From Spirochaetaceae bacterium (GTDB lineage: Bacteria; Spirochaetota; Spirochaetia; JABEVK01): a stretch of 27,442 bases of DNA. A model generated the notes under the pieces. That model saw nothing but the letters and a program-made list of their open reading frames with translations. It did not search any database and was not told where the DNA came from. The position numbers and the translations under genes were made by a program. The DNA lies in contig JAHFSN010000001.1 of the NCBI GenBank assembly GCA_023265735.1, positions 1 to 27,442 of the forward strand. The letters are read 5' to 3'. Positions 8,134-14,609 of the stretch are shown piece by piece (within the stretch, counting starts at the first letter, position 1; every line of letters begins with the position of its first letter).

Positions 8134-8380
8134 CCTCGCCGTCGGGGTCAAATACGTTCCGTCGTATCCGGCTCCTTTGATCCTCTTCAAGGCCCGCGGC
8201 CACCAGGCGGCCCAAGTTCTCCGGCTCGCCAGGAAGTATGGGGTACCGGAGTCTTCCGAACCCCTTCTGGCCCCCTTGCTCTTTCAGCTCCCCGAGGGGG
8301 CCTGGATACCAGAAAAGCACTTTGCCGTTCTTGCCCAATTGTTGGCGGCTGTTTATCATAGTGAAAGACAACAAAAATGA
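8120..8380 (+). CDS. FlhB C-terminal domain homologue (YlqH/FhlB-type)
   Basis: An 86-residue stand-alone copy of the cytoplasmic C-terminal half of the flagellar export switch protein FlhB/YscU. Recognisable stretches are AVGVKYVPSYPAPLILFKARG (about residues 7-27), AAQVLRLARKYGVPESSEPLLAPLLFQL and GAWIPEKHFAVLAQLLAAVY. It begins just after the point where FlhB would have its autocleavage motif NPTH, so it equals the post-cleavage fragment without the cleavage site. GGGGGA about 3-8 nt before the ATG may serve as ribosome site. It overlaps the FliK-like gene by 14 nt and its TGA overlaps the next ATG. The family is known in Bacillus and spirochaetes; its function is not well settled. Confidence 0.85.
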   Translation: MSSSSLAVGVKYVPSYPAPLILFKARGHQAAQVLRLARKYGVPESSEPLLAPLLFQLPEGAWIPEKHFAVLAQLLAAVYHSERQQK

Positions 8381-9384
8381 CAAAAAACACCATTTCAGAT
8401 TCCGGCAAACCGGTTCGGCAGCCCCTGGCGGCCAAGCCAGACATTTCCCATTGGGATTTTCCTCTCGATGCTCCCAGTTCCGAAATGTACCTCAGCCTCC
8501 TTGATGAACTTCAAAAGTACTTCTCCGATATCCAGCAGGACAACTTCTTCCTCCCTGGGTTCGACGCCTACGTCGGAAAAGTCATCTCGGCCTTCCGGGG
8601 CGATGCCTGGGGGCTCTTCCGCGTCTTCCTGGACGGACGGGTCTACACAGCTTCGACGGCGGCCAGCAGCCTGAATGTGGCCCTGGTGCTGTACCTTTAC
8701 GCAACGACCATCGGGTGGAGTACCCAAGATATTCTTCTCCTCGTCAGGGCCGCACTGCTCCACGACGTCGGCATGCTCTTTCTTCCCCAGGAGCTTCTCC
8801 AGAAGGAGGGAAAACTCACCGACAAGGAGCGCATCCTCCTCGAAAGCCATCCGTCTGTCTCCTACGAAATGGTCAGGCGTTGGGGAGAGGGGTACGAGGC
8901 CACCCAGGTGGCTCTCCAGCACCACGAAGAATGGAACGGCACTGGTTACCCGTCGGGCCTCTCCGGCGAGAAGATTCACTCGTGGTCCCGGGTGGCGGCC
9001 GTGGCCATCAATTTTGTGGCCCGGGTGACCCAGCGCCGGTACCGCAACAGCCTCGTCGGGTACGAGGCCATGAAACAGCTCATCAAAGACCAAGGAGTAA
9101 GGTTCGACCCTGTGGCCGTGAAGGACTTCGTTCGCTGCCTGGGACTTAACCCGCCGGGAAGCATCCTCCTCCTCAGCGACGGAAGCATCGCGCGGGTCAT
9201 AGAAATGAACACGACCAACGTGCTTCGTCCCCAGGTCCGCACGTTGATTGATTCGTTTGGGAACGTATTCCGCGACGACCGGGGCCCCCTCCAGAACCTC
9301 ACGGACACCCCGAAAATCTTTATTGCCCGGCCCGTCAATTTTCAAGACCTCCTTGAGGCCCGTGAACAGCAAACGCCGGGGTGA
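8377..9384 (+). CDS. HD-GYP domain protein with degenerate active site
   Basis: A 335-residue cytosolic protein (no TM segment). Residues about 95-245 form an HD-GYP domain, the family of c-di-GMP phosphodiesterases: LLHDVGM (H129-D130), ESHP (H158), QHHEEWNGTGYP (H182/H183, GYP at 190-192) and QRRYRN. Three normally conserved positions look changed: the first metal His of HSLNVA is Ser (S97), the Lys of HDxGK is Met (M133), and the distal metal Asp of the VAD motif is Ile (I211). This suggests a sensor or weak enzyme rather than a normal phosphodiesterase. The N-terminal ~90 residues and the C-terminal ~90 (SILLLSDGSIARVIEMNTTNVLRPQVR) are extra modules. ATGA overlap with the FlhB-like gene suggests a motility-linked role (inference). 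Confidence 0.88.
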   Translation: MTKNTISDSGKPVRQPLAAKPDISHWDFPLDAPSSEMYLSLLDELQKYFSDIQQDNFFLPGFDAYVGKVISAFRGDAWGLFRVFLDGRVYTASTAASSLNVALVLYLYATTIGWSTQDILLLVRAALLHDVGMLFLPQELLQKEGKLTDKERILLESHPSVSYEMVRRWGEGYEATQVALQHHEEWNGTGYPSGLSGEKIHSWSRVAAVAINFVARVTQRRYRNSLVGYEAMKQLIKDQGVRFDPVAVKDFVRCLGLNPPGSILLLSDGSIARVIEMNTTNVLRPQVRTLIDSFGNVFRDDRGPLQNLTDTPKIFIARPVNFQDLLEAREQQTPG

Positions 9385-9721
9385 CCACGGGGAAGACCTG
9401 GCAGCCCGTTACCTTCAGGACCGCGGCTATCATATCGCTAAAAGAAATCTCAGGTGCCGTTCCGGAGAAGTCGATATTGTAGTGTACACGGACGATACCC
9501 TGGTATTTGTGGAAGTCAAACACTGGTTGTCGATGTCGGTCCAAGATCTGGATTCGTCCATTTCTTCGGCGAAACGTTCGAGAATTCTGGGGTGCGCCCG
9601 GGAATTTTTGGCGGATCATCCCGAATGGCAATCCTGCCGTTTGAGGTTCGACATCTTGTTCGTGGGAAGGGAAGGGCTCACCCATTTCCCAGACGCGTTT
9701 ACGGAGAATGGTTTCCAATGA
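9362..9721 (+). CDS. yraN: YraN family (UPF0102) endonuclease-like protein
   Basis: A 119-residue protein with the YraN pattern GDHGEDLAARYLQDRGYHI near the N-terminus, then LRCRSGEVDIV (the E-x-D of the nuclease-like fold) and LVFVEVKHW (the ExK). These form a PD-(D/E)xK-like core. Members are conserved and often near ribosomal or DNA-processing genes; no firm cellular role is known. The start is probably GTG 9362, inside the end of the HD-GYP gene (23-nt overlap); TTG 9353 is an alternative. The stop overlaps the next ATG (ATGA). Confidence 0.9.
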   Translation: MNSKRRGDHGEDLAARYLQDRGYHIAKRNLRCRSGEVDIVVYTDDTLVFVEVKHWLSMSVQDLDSSISSAKRSRILGCAREFLADHPEWQSCRLRFDILFVGREGLTHFPDAFTENGFQ

Positions 9722-9870
9722 TCAATGAAGTAAGGACACCGGACAGGATCAAAGAACTCAAAAGAAAGATCCAGCAGGAATCGTACCTCCAGACGGCCAT
9801 CTTGGAAATTGCGAGCTTATTGACAGAGAGCATCAACAAAGGTCATTTTCTACTCCATGAGAGAAAATAA
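9718..9870 (+). CDS. Short helical protein (50 aa), unknown
   Basis: A 50-residue ORF beginning MINEVRTPDRIKELKRKI, amphipathic and predicted almost wholly helical, ending INKGHFLLHERK. ATG 9718 overlaps the yraN stop as ATGA, with GGAG about 11 nt upstream. Its end overlaps the next gene by 14 nt. Overlap with two neighbours on the same strand is typical of the real genes in this region and supports it. No family recognised. It could be an artefact of tight packing, but the next gene would then start 135 nt after yraN, unlike its neighbours. Confidence 0.6.
   Translation: MINEVRTPDRIKELKRKIQQESYLQTAILEIASLLTESINKGHFLLHERK
9820..9849 (+). promoter_or_regulatory. Possible weak promoter before the CxxC/HxxC protein gene
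   Basis: A perfect -35 TTGACA (9820-9825) is followed after 18 bp by CATTTT (9844-9849), a poor -10, with the ATG of the next gene 7 nt further on. The geometry matches the leaderless promoters seen elsewhere in the window. The weak -10 and the position inside an ORF keep this tentative. Confidence 0.3.
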
Positions 9871-10219
9871 CAGCGGGCACCGGGGCCGAAGAAGATTTCG
9901 TCACGACCACGAAAGTCCGAGAGTCGTTGTTCCTGCCCAGCCCTGCGTTGTCTGCGCCCAGCCCATCTCCGAGATGGTCAACGCCGTTGCCTACGGCCCG
10001 GACCGTGGTCCGGCCCATTTCGATTGCGTGCTGGCAGAACTCTCTAAGCGCGAACCCCTCGAGCCATCGGAAAAGATCGCCTACCTCGGCTCGGGTCTCT
10101 TTGGTGTCATTGTGGAAAAGGAAAACAACAGGTTTGAGATTCACCGCCGAATTCTGGTCGACGACCCCGTGAATCCGCCCGCCTGGCGAAAAGAGCTTCG
10201 AGGAATGTACAAGAAGTAG
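9857..10219 (+). CDS. Small CxxC/HxxC putative zinc-binding protein, unknown
   Basis: A 120-residue protein. The N-terminus is basic and His/Arg-rich (GRRRFRHDH). A likely zinc site combines CVVC (about residues 29-32) with HFDC (about residues 54-57), around the segment PISEMVNAVAYGPDRGPAHFDC. The C-terminal half (GSGLFGVIVEKENNRFEIHRRI) looks like a small beta-rich unit. A nucleic-acid-binding role would fit the basic tail plus zinc knuckle, but this is inference. Its ATG lies inside the end of the 50-aa gene (14-nt overlap). It is the last gene before a bidirectional terminator. Confidence 0.78.
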   Translation: MRENNSGHRGRRRFRHDHESPRVVVPAQPCVVCAQPISEMVNAVAYGPDRGPAHFDCVLAELSKREPLEPSEKIAYLGSGLFGVIVEKENNRFEIHRRILVDDPVNPPAWRKELRGMYKK

Positions 10220-10237
10220 AAGGCCGCTCCCAACAAG

Positions 10238-10269
10238 AAAAAGACCCGCGTTTCCGCGGGTCTTTTTTT
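10238..10269. terminator. Bidirectional intrinsic terminator
   Basis: AAAAAGACCCGCG and CGCGGGTCTTTTT pair around a TTTC loop, with T-runs on both strands. It serves the plus-strand gene ending at 10219 and the minus-strand gene ending at 10290, which converge here. Confidence 0.93.
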
Positions 10270-10289
10270 ATGCAATATGAAGCTCGGTG

Positions 10290-11003
10290 TCAGTACTTGG
10301 TAAAGCCGTCCAGGACTTGCTTGGCCTTTTCCCGGACAGGTCGGATGTAGTTGCCGTTCTGGATTCGGATCAGAGCCGCGAAGACCTCGGGGCTGACCTT
10401 GCCAGAATTCTTCTTGCCCAACATTTCGAGGGCGGCAGCGGCCGCGAACGCGAAGTTGCTGTCGGGTCGAACCGAGTCCTGCGATTTCACCAGACCGGTG
10501 ATGACGGATTCAATGCGGGCCGACTGCGTCGGGTCCGACGCGCCGATTTCTCCCAGCGAATAGACAGCTTCGGCCACGACCATGGGTTCCTTGTCGTGGG
10601 TCGCCATACTCAGCAGAGATTCCCGCGCCTGATCGCCTCCGACCAGCCCCAGCAACTCGGCTGCACGTCGACGAACCTCGGGAAAGTCGTTAATCAGCCG
10701 CCGATTTTCAATGACCTGCTTGGTCGTGCCCTCGGCGCCCAGTTCGTCCAACAGACTCAGAACGTCCGAGGTTTTGTCGGAAACTCTCTTCTTATCGATC
10801 ATGTCTGCGATCAAGTCGAGGGCTCGAAGCTTGTCGCTTCGGTTGTTCTCGGAAACGAGGCTGGTAATCACCTGGACCTCGACGCCGCTTTGCAGTTTCT
10901 TTTCCTCAACGGTTTTCTGGCCTGAATTCGCGTCTGCCGCCTGGGCAAAACTCAAGCCTGGGATCAAAAGAAGCCCGAGGAGAAAGGGCAACGTCTTTTT
11001 CAT
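10290..11003 (-). CDS. Exported HEAT-repeat protein
   Basis: A 237-residue protein with a Sec signal peptide (MKK, hydrophobic core TLPFLLGLLLIPGLSF, cleavage likely at SFAQA-A). The body is all-helical with HEAT-like pairs: FPEVRRRAAELLGLVGGDQARESLLSMA, EPMVVAEAVYSLGEIG, FAAAAALEMLGKK, EVFAALIRIQNGNYIRPVREKAKQVLDGF. Such proteins act as periplasmic protein-binding scaffolds; no enzymatic motif is seen. The Shine-Dalgarno AGGAGC sits 7 nt before the ATG. It follows the lipoprotein gene by 16 nt, so both are probably transcribed from the promoter at 11551-11579. Confidence 0.85.
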   Translation of the reverse strand: MKKTLPFLLGLLLIPGLSFAQAADANSGQKTVEEKKLQSGVEVQVITSLVSENNRSDKLRALDLIADMIDKKRVSDKTSDVLSLLDELGAEGTTKQVIENRRLINDFPEVRRRAAELLGLVGGDQARESLLSMATHDKEPMVVAEAVYSLGEIGASDPTQSARIESVITGLVKSQDSVRPDSNFAFAAAAALEMLGKKNSGKVSPEVFAALIRIQNGNYIRPVREKAKQVLDGFTKY

Positions 11004-11019
11004 GTGCGCTCCTTAGTGG

Positions 11020-11544
11020 TTACCAAGATGAGATTTTCCACTCTTTTCCGTACAACTTCAAGAGGTAGAGAAGAACCCTCTCATTGTCAACAACGGCCCA
11101 AACATCGACTCGGTTTTCATCAAGGAAAGTAATGTCGTCCACGGAGACAGCCGCCCGGCTGGGGACGACCACGATGCGGAAATAGTCTTCCAGCGATTTC
11201 AGCTTCACATTGTACTGCTTGAGAAACGGACTGTTCGCCGAGATGTCCTTGAGCCGGACCGGGTCTCCGTAGGTCGCAATGTACGCCTCGTCCAGGTAGG
11301 TTTTCCACTCTTCGAAGGACTTCTTGGCAATGATGGCGTTAAGTCTGTCCACGAGGCCTCTGATTGCCACGAGGGAAGCCTGCTTCTTCTCCGGGGAGAC
11401 TTCGTATCCTGACTTGGGCGCTGGCTTCGGCACGGGGGCTGGCGATTCCAGCACCGGGGCGGCCAAAGGTTTCGAAGGGGGAGGGGGAGAATTCGCGCAA
11501 GAGACCAAGAGTGCAAACGCGAGGACAACGAAGAGGTTCCGCAT
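11020..11544 (-). CDS. Lipoprotein with possible NTF2/SnoaL-like domain
   Basis: A 174-residue protein. MRNLFVVLAFALLVSC is a lipoprotein signal with lipobox LVSC (Cys 16), followed by a Pro-rich linker of about 30 residues. The C-terminal ~120 residues (LVDRLNAIIAKKSFEEWKTYL, ITFLDENRVDVWAVVDNERVLLYLLKLYGKEWKISSW) have the helix-then-curved-sheet pattern of NTF2/SnoaL-like folds, ending with the typical Trp-x-Ile strand. Fold assignment is by eye. The mRNA is predicted to be leaderless (-10 box 6 nt before the ATG). It forms an operon with the HEAT-repeat gene downstream. Confidence 0.85.
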   Translation of the reverse strand: MRNLFVVLAFALLVSCANSPPPPSKPLAAPVLESPAPVPKPAPKSGYEVSPEKKQASLVAIRGLVDRLNAIIAKKSFEEWKTYLDEAYIATYGDPVRLKDISANSPFLKQYNVKLKSLEDYFRIVVVPSRAAVSVDDITFLDENRVDVWAVVDNERVLLYLLKLYGKEWKISSW

Positions 11545-11550
11545 GCGTCT

Positions 11551-11579
11551 ATCTTAGGCGTTCCTGACCGCTTTGTCAA
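11551..11579 (-). promoter_or_regulatory. Promoter of the lipoprotein-HEAT operon, leaderless geometry
   Basis: On the minus strand TTGACA (complement of 11574-11579), a 17-bp spacer, and TAAGAT (complement of 11551-11556). Exactly 6 nt (AGACGC) separate the -10 box from the ATG at 11544, so +1 should fall on or next to the A of ATG. No Shine-Dalgarno is possible in that space. Confidence 0.8.
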
Positions 11580-11587
11580 AAAAAACC

Positions 11588-11617
11588 TTGACCCTGAAGG
11601 GGGGTGAGAACTAGTGT
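11588..11617 (+). promoter_or_regulatory. Promoter of coaD, leaderless geometry
   Basis: TTGACC (11588-11593), 18-bp spacer, TAGTGT (11612-11617), then 7 nt to the ATG at 11625. Predicted +1 is at about 11624-11625. It lies back to back with the divergent lipoprotein promoter; the two -35 boxes are 8 bp apart. Confidence 0.65.
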
Positions 11618-11624
11618 GGTGCCC

Positions 11625-12113
11625 ATGGAAGCCGTTTTTCCCGGAACCTTCGATCCGCCCACGAATGGTCACCTCAATGTGATCGAAAGGGCCAGCCGTA
11701 TCATGGACAAAGTGGTGGTCGTCGTCAGCGCCAACGCCCAAAAACGATGCCTCTTCACACCTCAGGAACGTCATGCCTTTCTCGTCGCCATGACCTCGAG
11801 CCTTCCCAACGTCGAAGTCGCCGTTTGGGACAAGCTGATTGTCGACTTTGCGGTGGCCCACGGTATCCGAACCATCCTTCGCGGCGTCCGCGCGTTTACG
11901 GACTTCGGCTACGAATTCGAGCTCAGCATGATCAACAAGGGCATCAATCAATCGATTGAAACCTTTCTGATACCAACAGATCCAAGGTATTTCGTCCTCC
12001 GGTCGTCGGCCATCAAAGAGCTGGTCCAGCTGGGCTGCGATGTTTCGTCCATGGTCCCCGGAATCGTGGAGCAGGCCCTCAAGGAAAAGCACGCCCGGGG
12101 CCTGCTCGTGTAG
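11625..12113 (+). CDS. coaD: Phosphopantetheine adenylyltransferase (CoaD)
   Basis: Transfers AMP from ATP to 4'-phosphopantetheine, the penultimate step of coenzyme A synthesis. The 162-residue protein has the nucleotidyltransferase motif AVFPGTFDPPTNGH (TxGH at 13-16), ILRGVRAFTDFGYEFEL, and LRSSAIKEL, the variant of the ISST/S motif that closes the ATP site. ATG 11625 is chosen because the longer reading from 11604 would start inside the promoter and because CoaD normally begins two or three residues before the PGTFDP strand. Coenzyme A supplies the phosphopantetheine arm of the ACP encoded 270 nt downstream. Confidence 0.97.
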   Translation: MEAVFPGTFDPPTNGHLNVIERASRIMDKVVVVVSANAQKRCLFTPQERHAFLVAMTSSLPNVEVAVWDKLIVDFAVAHGIRTILRGVRAFTDFGYEFELSMINKGINQSIETFLIPTDPRYFVLRSSAIKELVQLGCDVSSMVPGIVEQALKEKHARGLLV

Positions 12114-12119
12114 CCAAGC

Positions 12120-12148
12120 TTGACACCCCAGGTCAAAAGCGATATGAT
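12120..12148 (+). promoter_or_regulatory. Promoter of rpmF-acpP-rnc
   Basis: TTGACA (12120-12125), 17-bp spacer, TATGAT (12143-12148): near-consensus. Predicted +1 at about 12155 gives a 24-nt leader that carries the rpmF ribosome site, a conventional layout unlike coaD just upstream. Confidence 0.85.
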
Positions 12149-12178
12149 GCGGAACGATTTTTTTGTGAGGATAGGTCT

Positions 12179-12367
12179 ATGGCAGTACCCAAATTTAACA
12201 CTTCCAAGACCCGTAGCAGACGGAGACGTTCCGCCAACATGAAGATGACGGTGCCCAACCTCATCGCGTGTGGAAATTGCGGAAACCAGATCTTGATGCA
12301 CAGGGTTTGTCCAAAATGTGGCTTCTATCGTGGGAAGCAAGTCTTTGAACCGGAAACTATGGCCTGA
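12179..12367 (+). CDS. rpmF: 50S ribosomal protein L32
   Basis: A 62-residue L32: MAVPKFNTSKTRSRRRRSAN is diagnostic, followed by a four-Cys zinc ribbon (CGNC ... CPKC), so this is the zinc-binding form. GAGG lies 8 nt before the ATG. acpP follows after 15 nt. L32 next to lipid-synthesis genes is a common arrangement (rpmF-plsX-fab in proteobacteria); rpmF-acpP-rnc is the version familiar from spirochaetes. Confidence 0.97.
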   Translation: MAVPKFNTSKTRSRRRRSANMKMTVPNLIACGNCGNQILMHRVCPKCGFYRGKQVFEPETMA

Positions 12368-12382
12368 CGAAAGGAGAAGCGA

Positions 12383-12619
12383 ATGGACGAACTGTTCGAA
12401 AAGCTGAAGAAGATCATTATCGAGAAACTTGAGGTTGCCGAGGCGAAAGTGACCTTGGACAGCAAGATCCGGGAAGATCTCGGAGCTGACAGTCTTGACA
12501 CCTACGAACTGCTCTATGCCATTGAAGAAGACTTGGGGATTACGATTCCCGAAGACAAGGCCACGGAATTTGAAAAGGTGGGCGACGTCTTGAACTATCT
12601 GCGGTCCCAGCAGAAGTAA
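12383..12619 (+). CDS. acpP: Acyl carrier protein
   Basis: A 78-residue, highly acidic ACP that carries growing acyl chains in fatty acid synthesis. The phosphopantetheine attachment Ser lies in GADSLDTYELLYAIEEDLG (about residues 35-53), with Tyr-Glu-Leu where most ACPs have Val-Glu-Leu. The C-terminus KVGDVLNYLRSQ fits the family. AAGGAG sits 6-7 nt before the ATG. Cotranscribed with rpmF; rnc starts 6 nt after the stop. Confidence 0.97.
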   Translation: MDELFEKLKKIIIEKLEVAEAKVTLDSKIREDLGADSLDTYELLYAIEEDLGITIPEDKATEFEKVGDVLNYLRSQQK

Positions 12620-12625
12620 GTTTCC

Positions 12626-13402
12626 GTGGAACTCTTCGGCAAGCCGAGAAGTCCATCGGGTTCTGGGATGAAGCCGGAAAGAAAAAAACTTCTCAAACAG
12701 TTTGAGAAGGATTCGGGAGTCAGGTTCAAGAACGAATCGTTGTTGAACCTGGCTTTCTCGCACCGGTCCTACAGTAATGAAAATTCCGACCACCGGGAAA
12801 ACAACGAGCGCTTGGAATTCCTGGGTGATTCGGTCCTAGGCTTGGTGGTTTCCTCCTACCTTTATCATATCCTCGCCGACAAATCCGAGGGAGACTTGGC
12901 CAAAATCAAGTCTTTTGTCGTTTCCGAAGACATCCTCTCCGTGGTGGCCAAAAAGCTTGGTATCGATCAGCTGCTTTTGGTGGGCAAGGGGGAGGAGAAC
13001 TCCGGGGGACGAACCAAGAAGGCCCTCCTGGCCGACGCCATGGAAGCCGTCTTTGGGGCCTACTACCTCGATGCCGGATTCGCCGATTGCCAGAAGTTCA
13101 TCTTGGACCTCCTCGTACCCGAAATCAACAATGTCCTGGAAGATCGGCACAAGAAGGACTACAAGACGCTCCTCCAGGAGTTTGTCCAGAAGGCCCACAA
13201 GAGCTATCCCAAGTACGTTCTTGTGAACAAGACGGGCCCCGATCACGACAAAACGTTCTTCATGGAAGTTCAGGTGAACGGAAAGACGTGGGGAACTGGA
13301 TCGGGCAAGAATAAGAAAGAGGCCGAACAGCAAGCGGCTGGCATCGCCTACCTAGCTATGACGGGGACATCGCCAGGGCCTTCAGACGTTCCTTCGAATT
13401 GA
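12626..13402 (+). CDS. rnc: Ribonuclease III
   Basis: Cleaves double-stranded RNA, including rRNA precursors. The 258-residue protein (from GTG 12626) has the signature NERLEFLGDSVL, with metal-binding E64 and D68, and the second acidic site LLADAMEAVFGA. A C-terminal dsRNA-binding domain follows (DYKTLLQEFVQKAH ... KNKKEAEQQAAGIAYLAM). The start is uncertain: GTG 12626 lacks a Shine-Dalgarno, and ATG 12668 would still keep the whole domain. The last 47 bp overlap the 3' end of the convergent cca gene. Confidence 0.96.
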   Translation: MELFGKPRSPSGSGMKPERKKLLKQFEKDSGVRFKNESLLNLAFSHRSYSNENSDHRENNERLEFLGDSVLGLVVSSYLYHILADKSEGDLAKIKSFVVSEDILSVVAKKLGIDQLLLVGKGEENSGGRTKKALLADAMEAVFGAYYLDAGFADCQKFILDLLVPEINNVLEDRHKKDYKTLLQEFVQKAHKSYPKYVLVNKTGPDHDKTFFMEVQVNGKTWGTGSGKNKKEAEQQAAGIAYLAMTGTSPGPSDVPSN

Positions 13403-14573
13403 GGGAAGGGTCCTCCCAAACTCTTTTCTGCAGGTTTCTGAGGACCTTTCCGATTTGCGGTCCGGGCGGAAGGCCCCAACGCATCAGGTCGTCACCGTTC
13501 AGGTCGAGTTCACCCAAAAATATCGGTTCGGCGGATTTTGCCACCCTCAGAAGCTCTGCTTTGAGCCCCTTCGTGTCTTCCCAGTACCCTTCGGCCTCCA
13601 GGGCCCCCAGATACTCCATGCCAATGGCCGCCCGGTCACGGTTGCCCCAGGCCTCGAGGATGGACTTGGCCCGATTCGAGAGACCAAGGTCGGACGCCAG
13701 GAACCCAAGCGCTTTGGTCGGTCCCAGGGTCGAGGCAACCTGGGCATTGCTCCACGTGAGTGCCCTGAGGATTCGCTCCCATTGGTCGCGATAGGAGGGC
13801 CCGGCCAGGGTCAGCCAGTAACTCCACCGAATGTCTGCCGACAACGAGGAAAGGCGGTTGAGATAGGTGCCCGGCTGAATCGACATGGGGGCGAAGAGGT
13901 CAGTCAGGATGCCCAGCTTCCCCAGGGGCCCAAAGGCCAGTTGGGGCTCGCCGCCCGCCATGGCCTTCCACAGCTCCTCCCGAACGCGTTCTCGGGAAAC
14001 GGACGCCAAATTTCTGATCCGGGACGGCACGGCGTCAAGGGTTGCGCTATCCATGGAGAACCCTAACTGGGCGGCAAAGCGAAACAGCCGGAGGATACGC
14101 AGAGCATCCTCATCGAACCGGTGGCCCGGGTTCCCAATGGCCCTGAGCAGGCCCCGGCGTAGGTCGTCCTGGCCACCGAAAGGATCGACGAGGCTCCCAT
14201 CGGAGAGGTTGAGGGCCATTGCGTTGATCGTGAAGTCCCGTCGGGCCAGGTCTTCCTCGAGATTTGTCGAAAAGGCCACGCCGTCGGGTCTTCGTCCGTC
14301 CGAGTAGGTTCCGTCGATACGAAAAGTTGTCACCTCGAAGGACTCCCCTCGAAACAGGACGGTAACGGTTCCATGCTGGAGTCCCGTGGGAAGGACCCGA
14401 CGAAAGAAGCTTTGAACCTCAGAGGGGAGGGCGTCTGTGGCGAAATCATAGTCTTGGGCAGGTCGCCCCAGCAAAAGGTTTCGGACGGCGCCGCCTACGA
14501 GGTAGACTTCCTTGCCCCTTCGTGAGAATTCGAGCGAAAAATCCCTCAGATGATCCACAACAGCATCAAACAT
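13356..14573 (-). CDS. cca: CCA tRNA nucleotidyltransferase / poly(A) polymerase family
   Basis: A 405-residue class II nucleotidyltransferase: VYLVGGAVRNLLLGRPAQDYDFAT (residues about 23-46, with the catalytic DxD in DYD), RRDFTINAMALN, and RFDEDALRILRLFRFAAQLGF, the RNA-binding start of the helical half. This family adds CCA to tRNA 3' ends or A-tails to RNA. Both tRNAs in this window lack an encoded CCA, so the genome needs a CCA-adding activity, and this is the local candidate. Start ATG 14573 is supported by a promoter whose -10 is 6 nt upstream. The 3' end overlaps rnc. CCA-adding versus poly(A) activity cannot be settled by eye. Confidence 0.93.
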   Translation of the reverse strand: MFDAVVDHLRDFSLEFSRRGKEVYLVGGAVRNLLLGRPAQDYDFATDALPSEVQSFFRRVLPTGLQHGTVTVLFRGESFEVTTFRIDGTYSDGRRPDGVAFSTNLEEDLARRDFTINAMALNLSDGSLVDPFGGQDDLRRGLLRAIGNPGHRFDEDALRILRLFRFAAQLGFSMDSATLDAVPSRIRNLASVSRERVREELWKAMAGGEPQLAFGPLGKLGILTDLFAPMSIQPGTYLNRLSSLSADIRWSYWLTLAGPSYRDQWERILRALTWSNAQVASTLGPTKALGFLASDLGLSNRAKSILEAWGNRDRAAIGMEYLGALEAEGYWEDTKGLKAELLRVAKSAEPIFLGELDLNGDDLMRWGLPPGPQIGKVLRNLQKRVWEDPSLNSKERLKALAMSPS

Positions 14574-14579
14574 GGACCC

Positions 14580-14609
14580 ACACTAGGGTTGTCCAAAACG
14601 ATTTGTCAA
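14580..14609 (-). promoter_or_regulatory. Promoter of cca, leaderless geometry
   Basis: On the minus strand TTGACA (complement of 14604-14609), 18-bp spacer, TAGTGT (complement of 14580-14585), then 6 nt (GGGTCC) to the ATG at 14573. The -10 and its surroundings CTAGTGTGG are identical to those of coaD. Predicted +1 is at the A of ATG. Confidence 0.75.
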
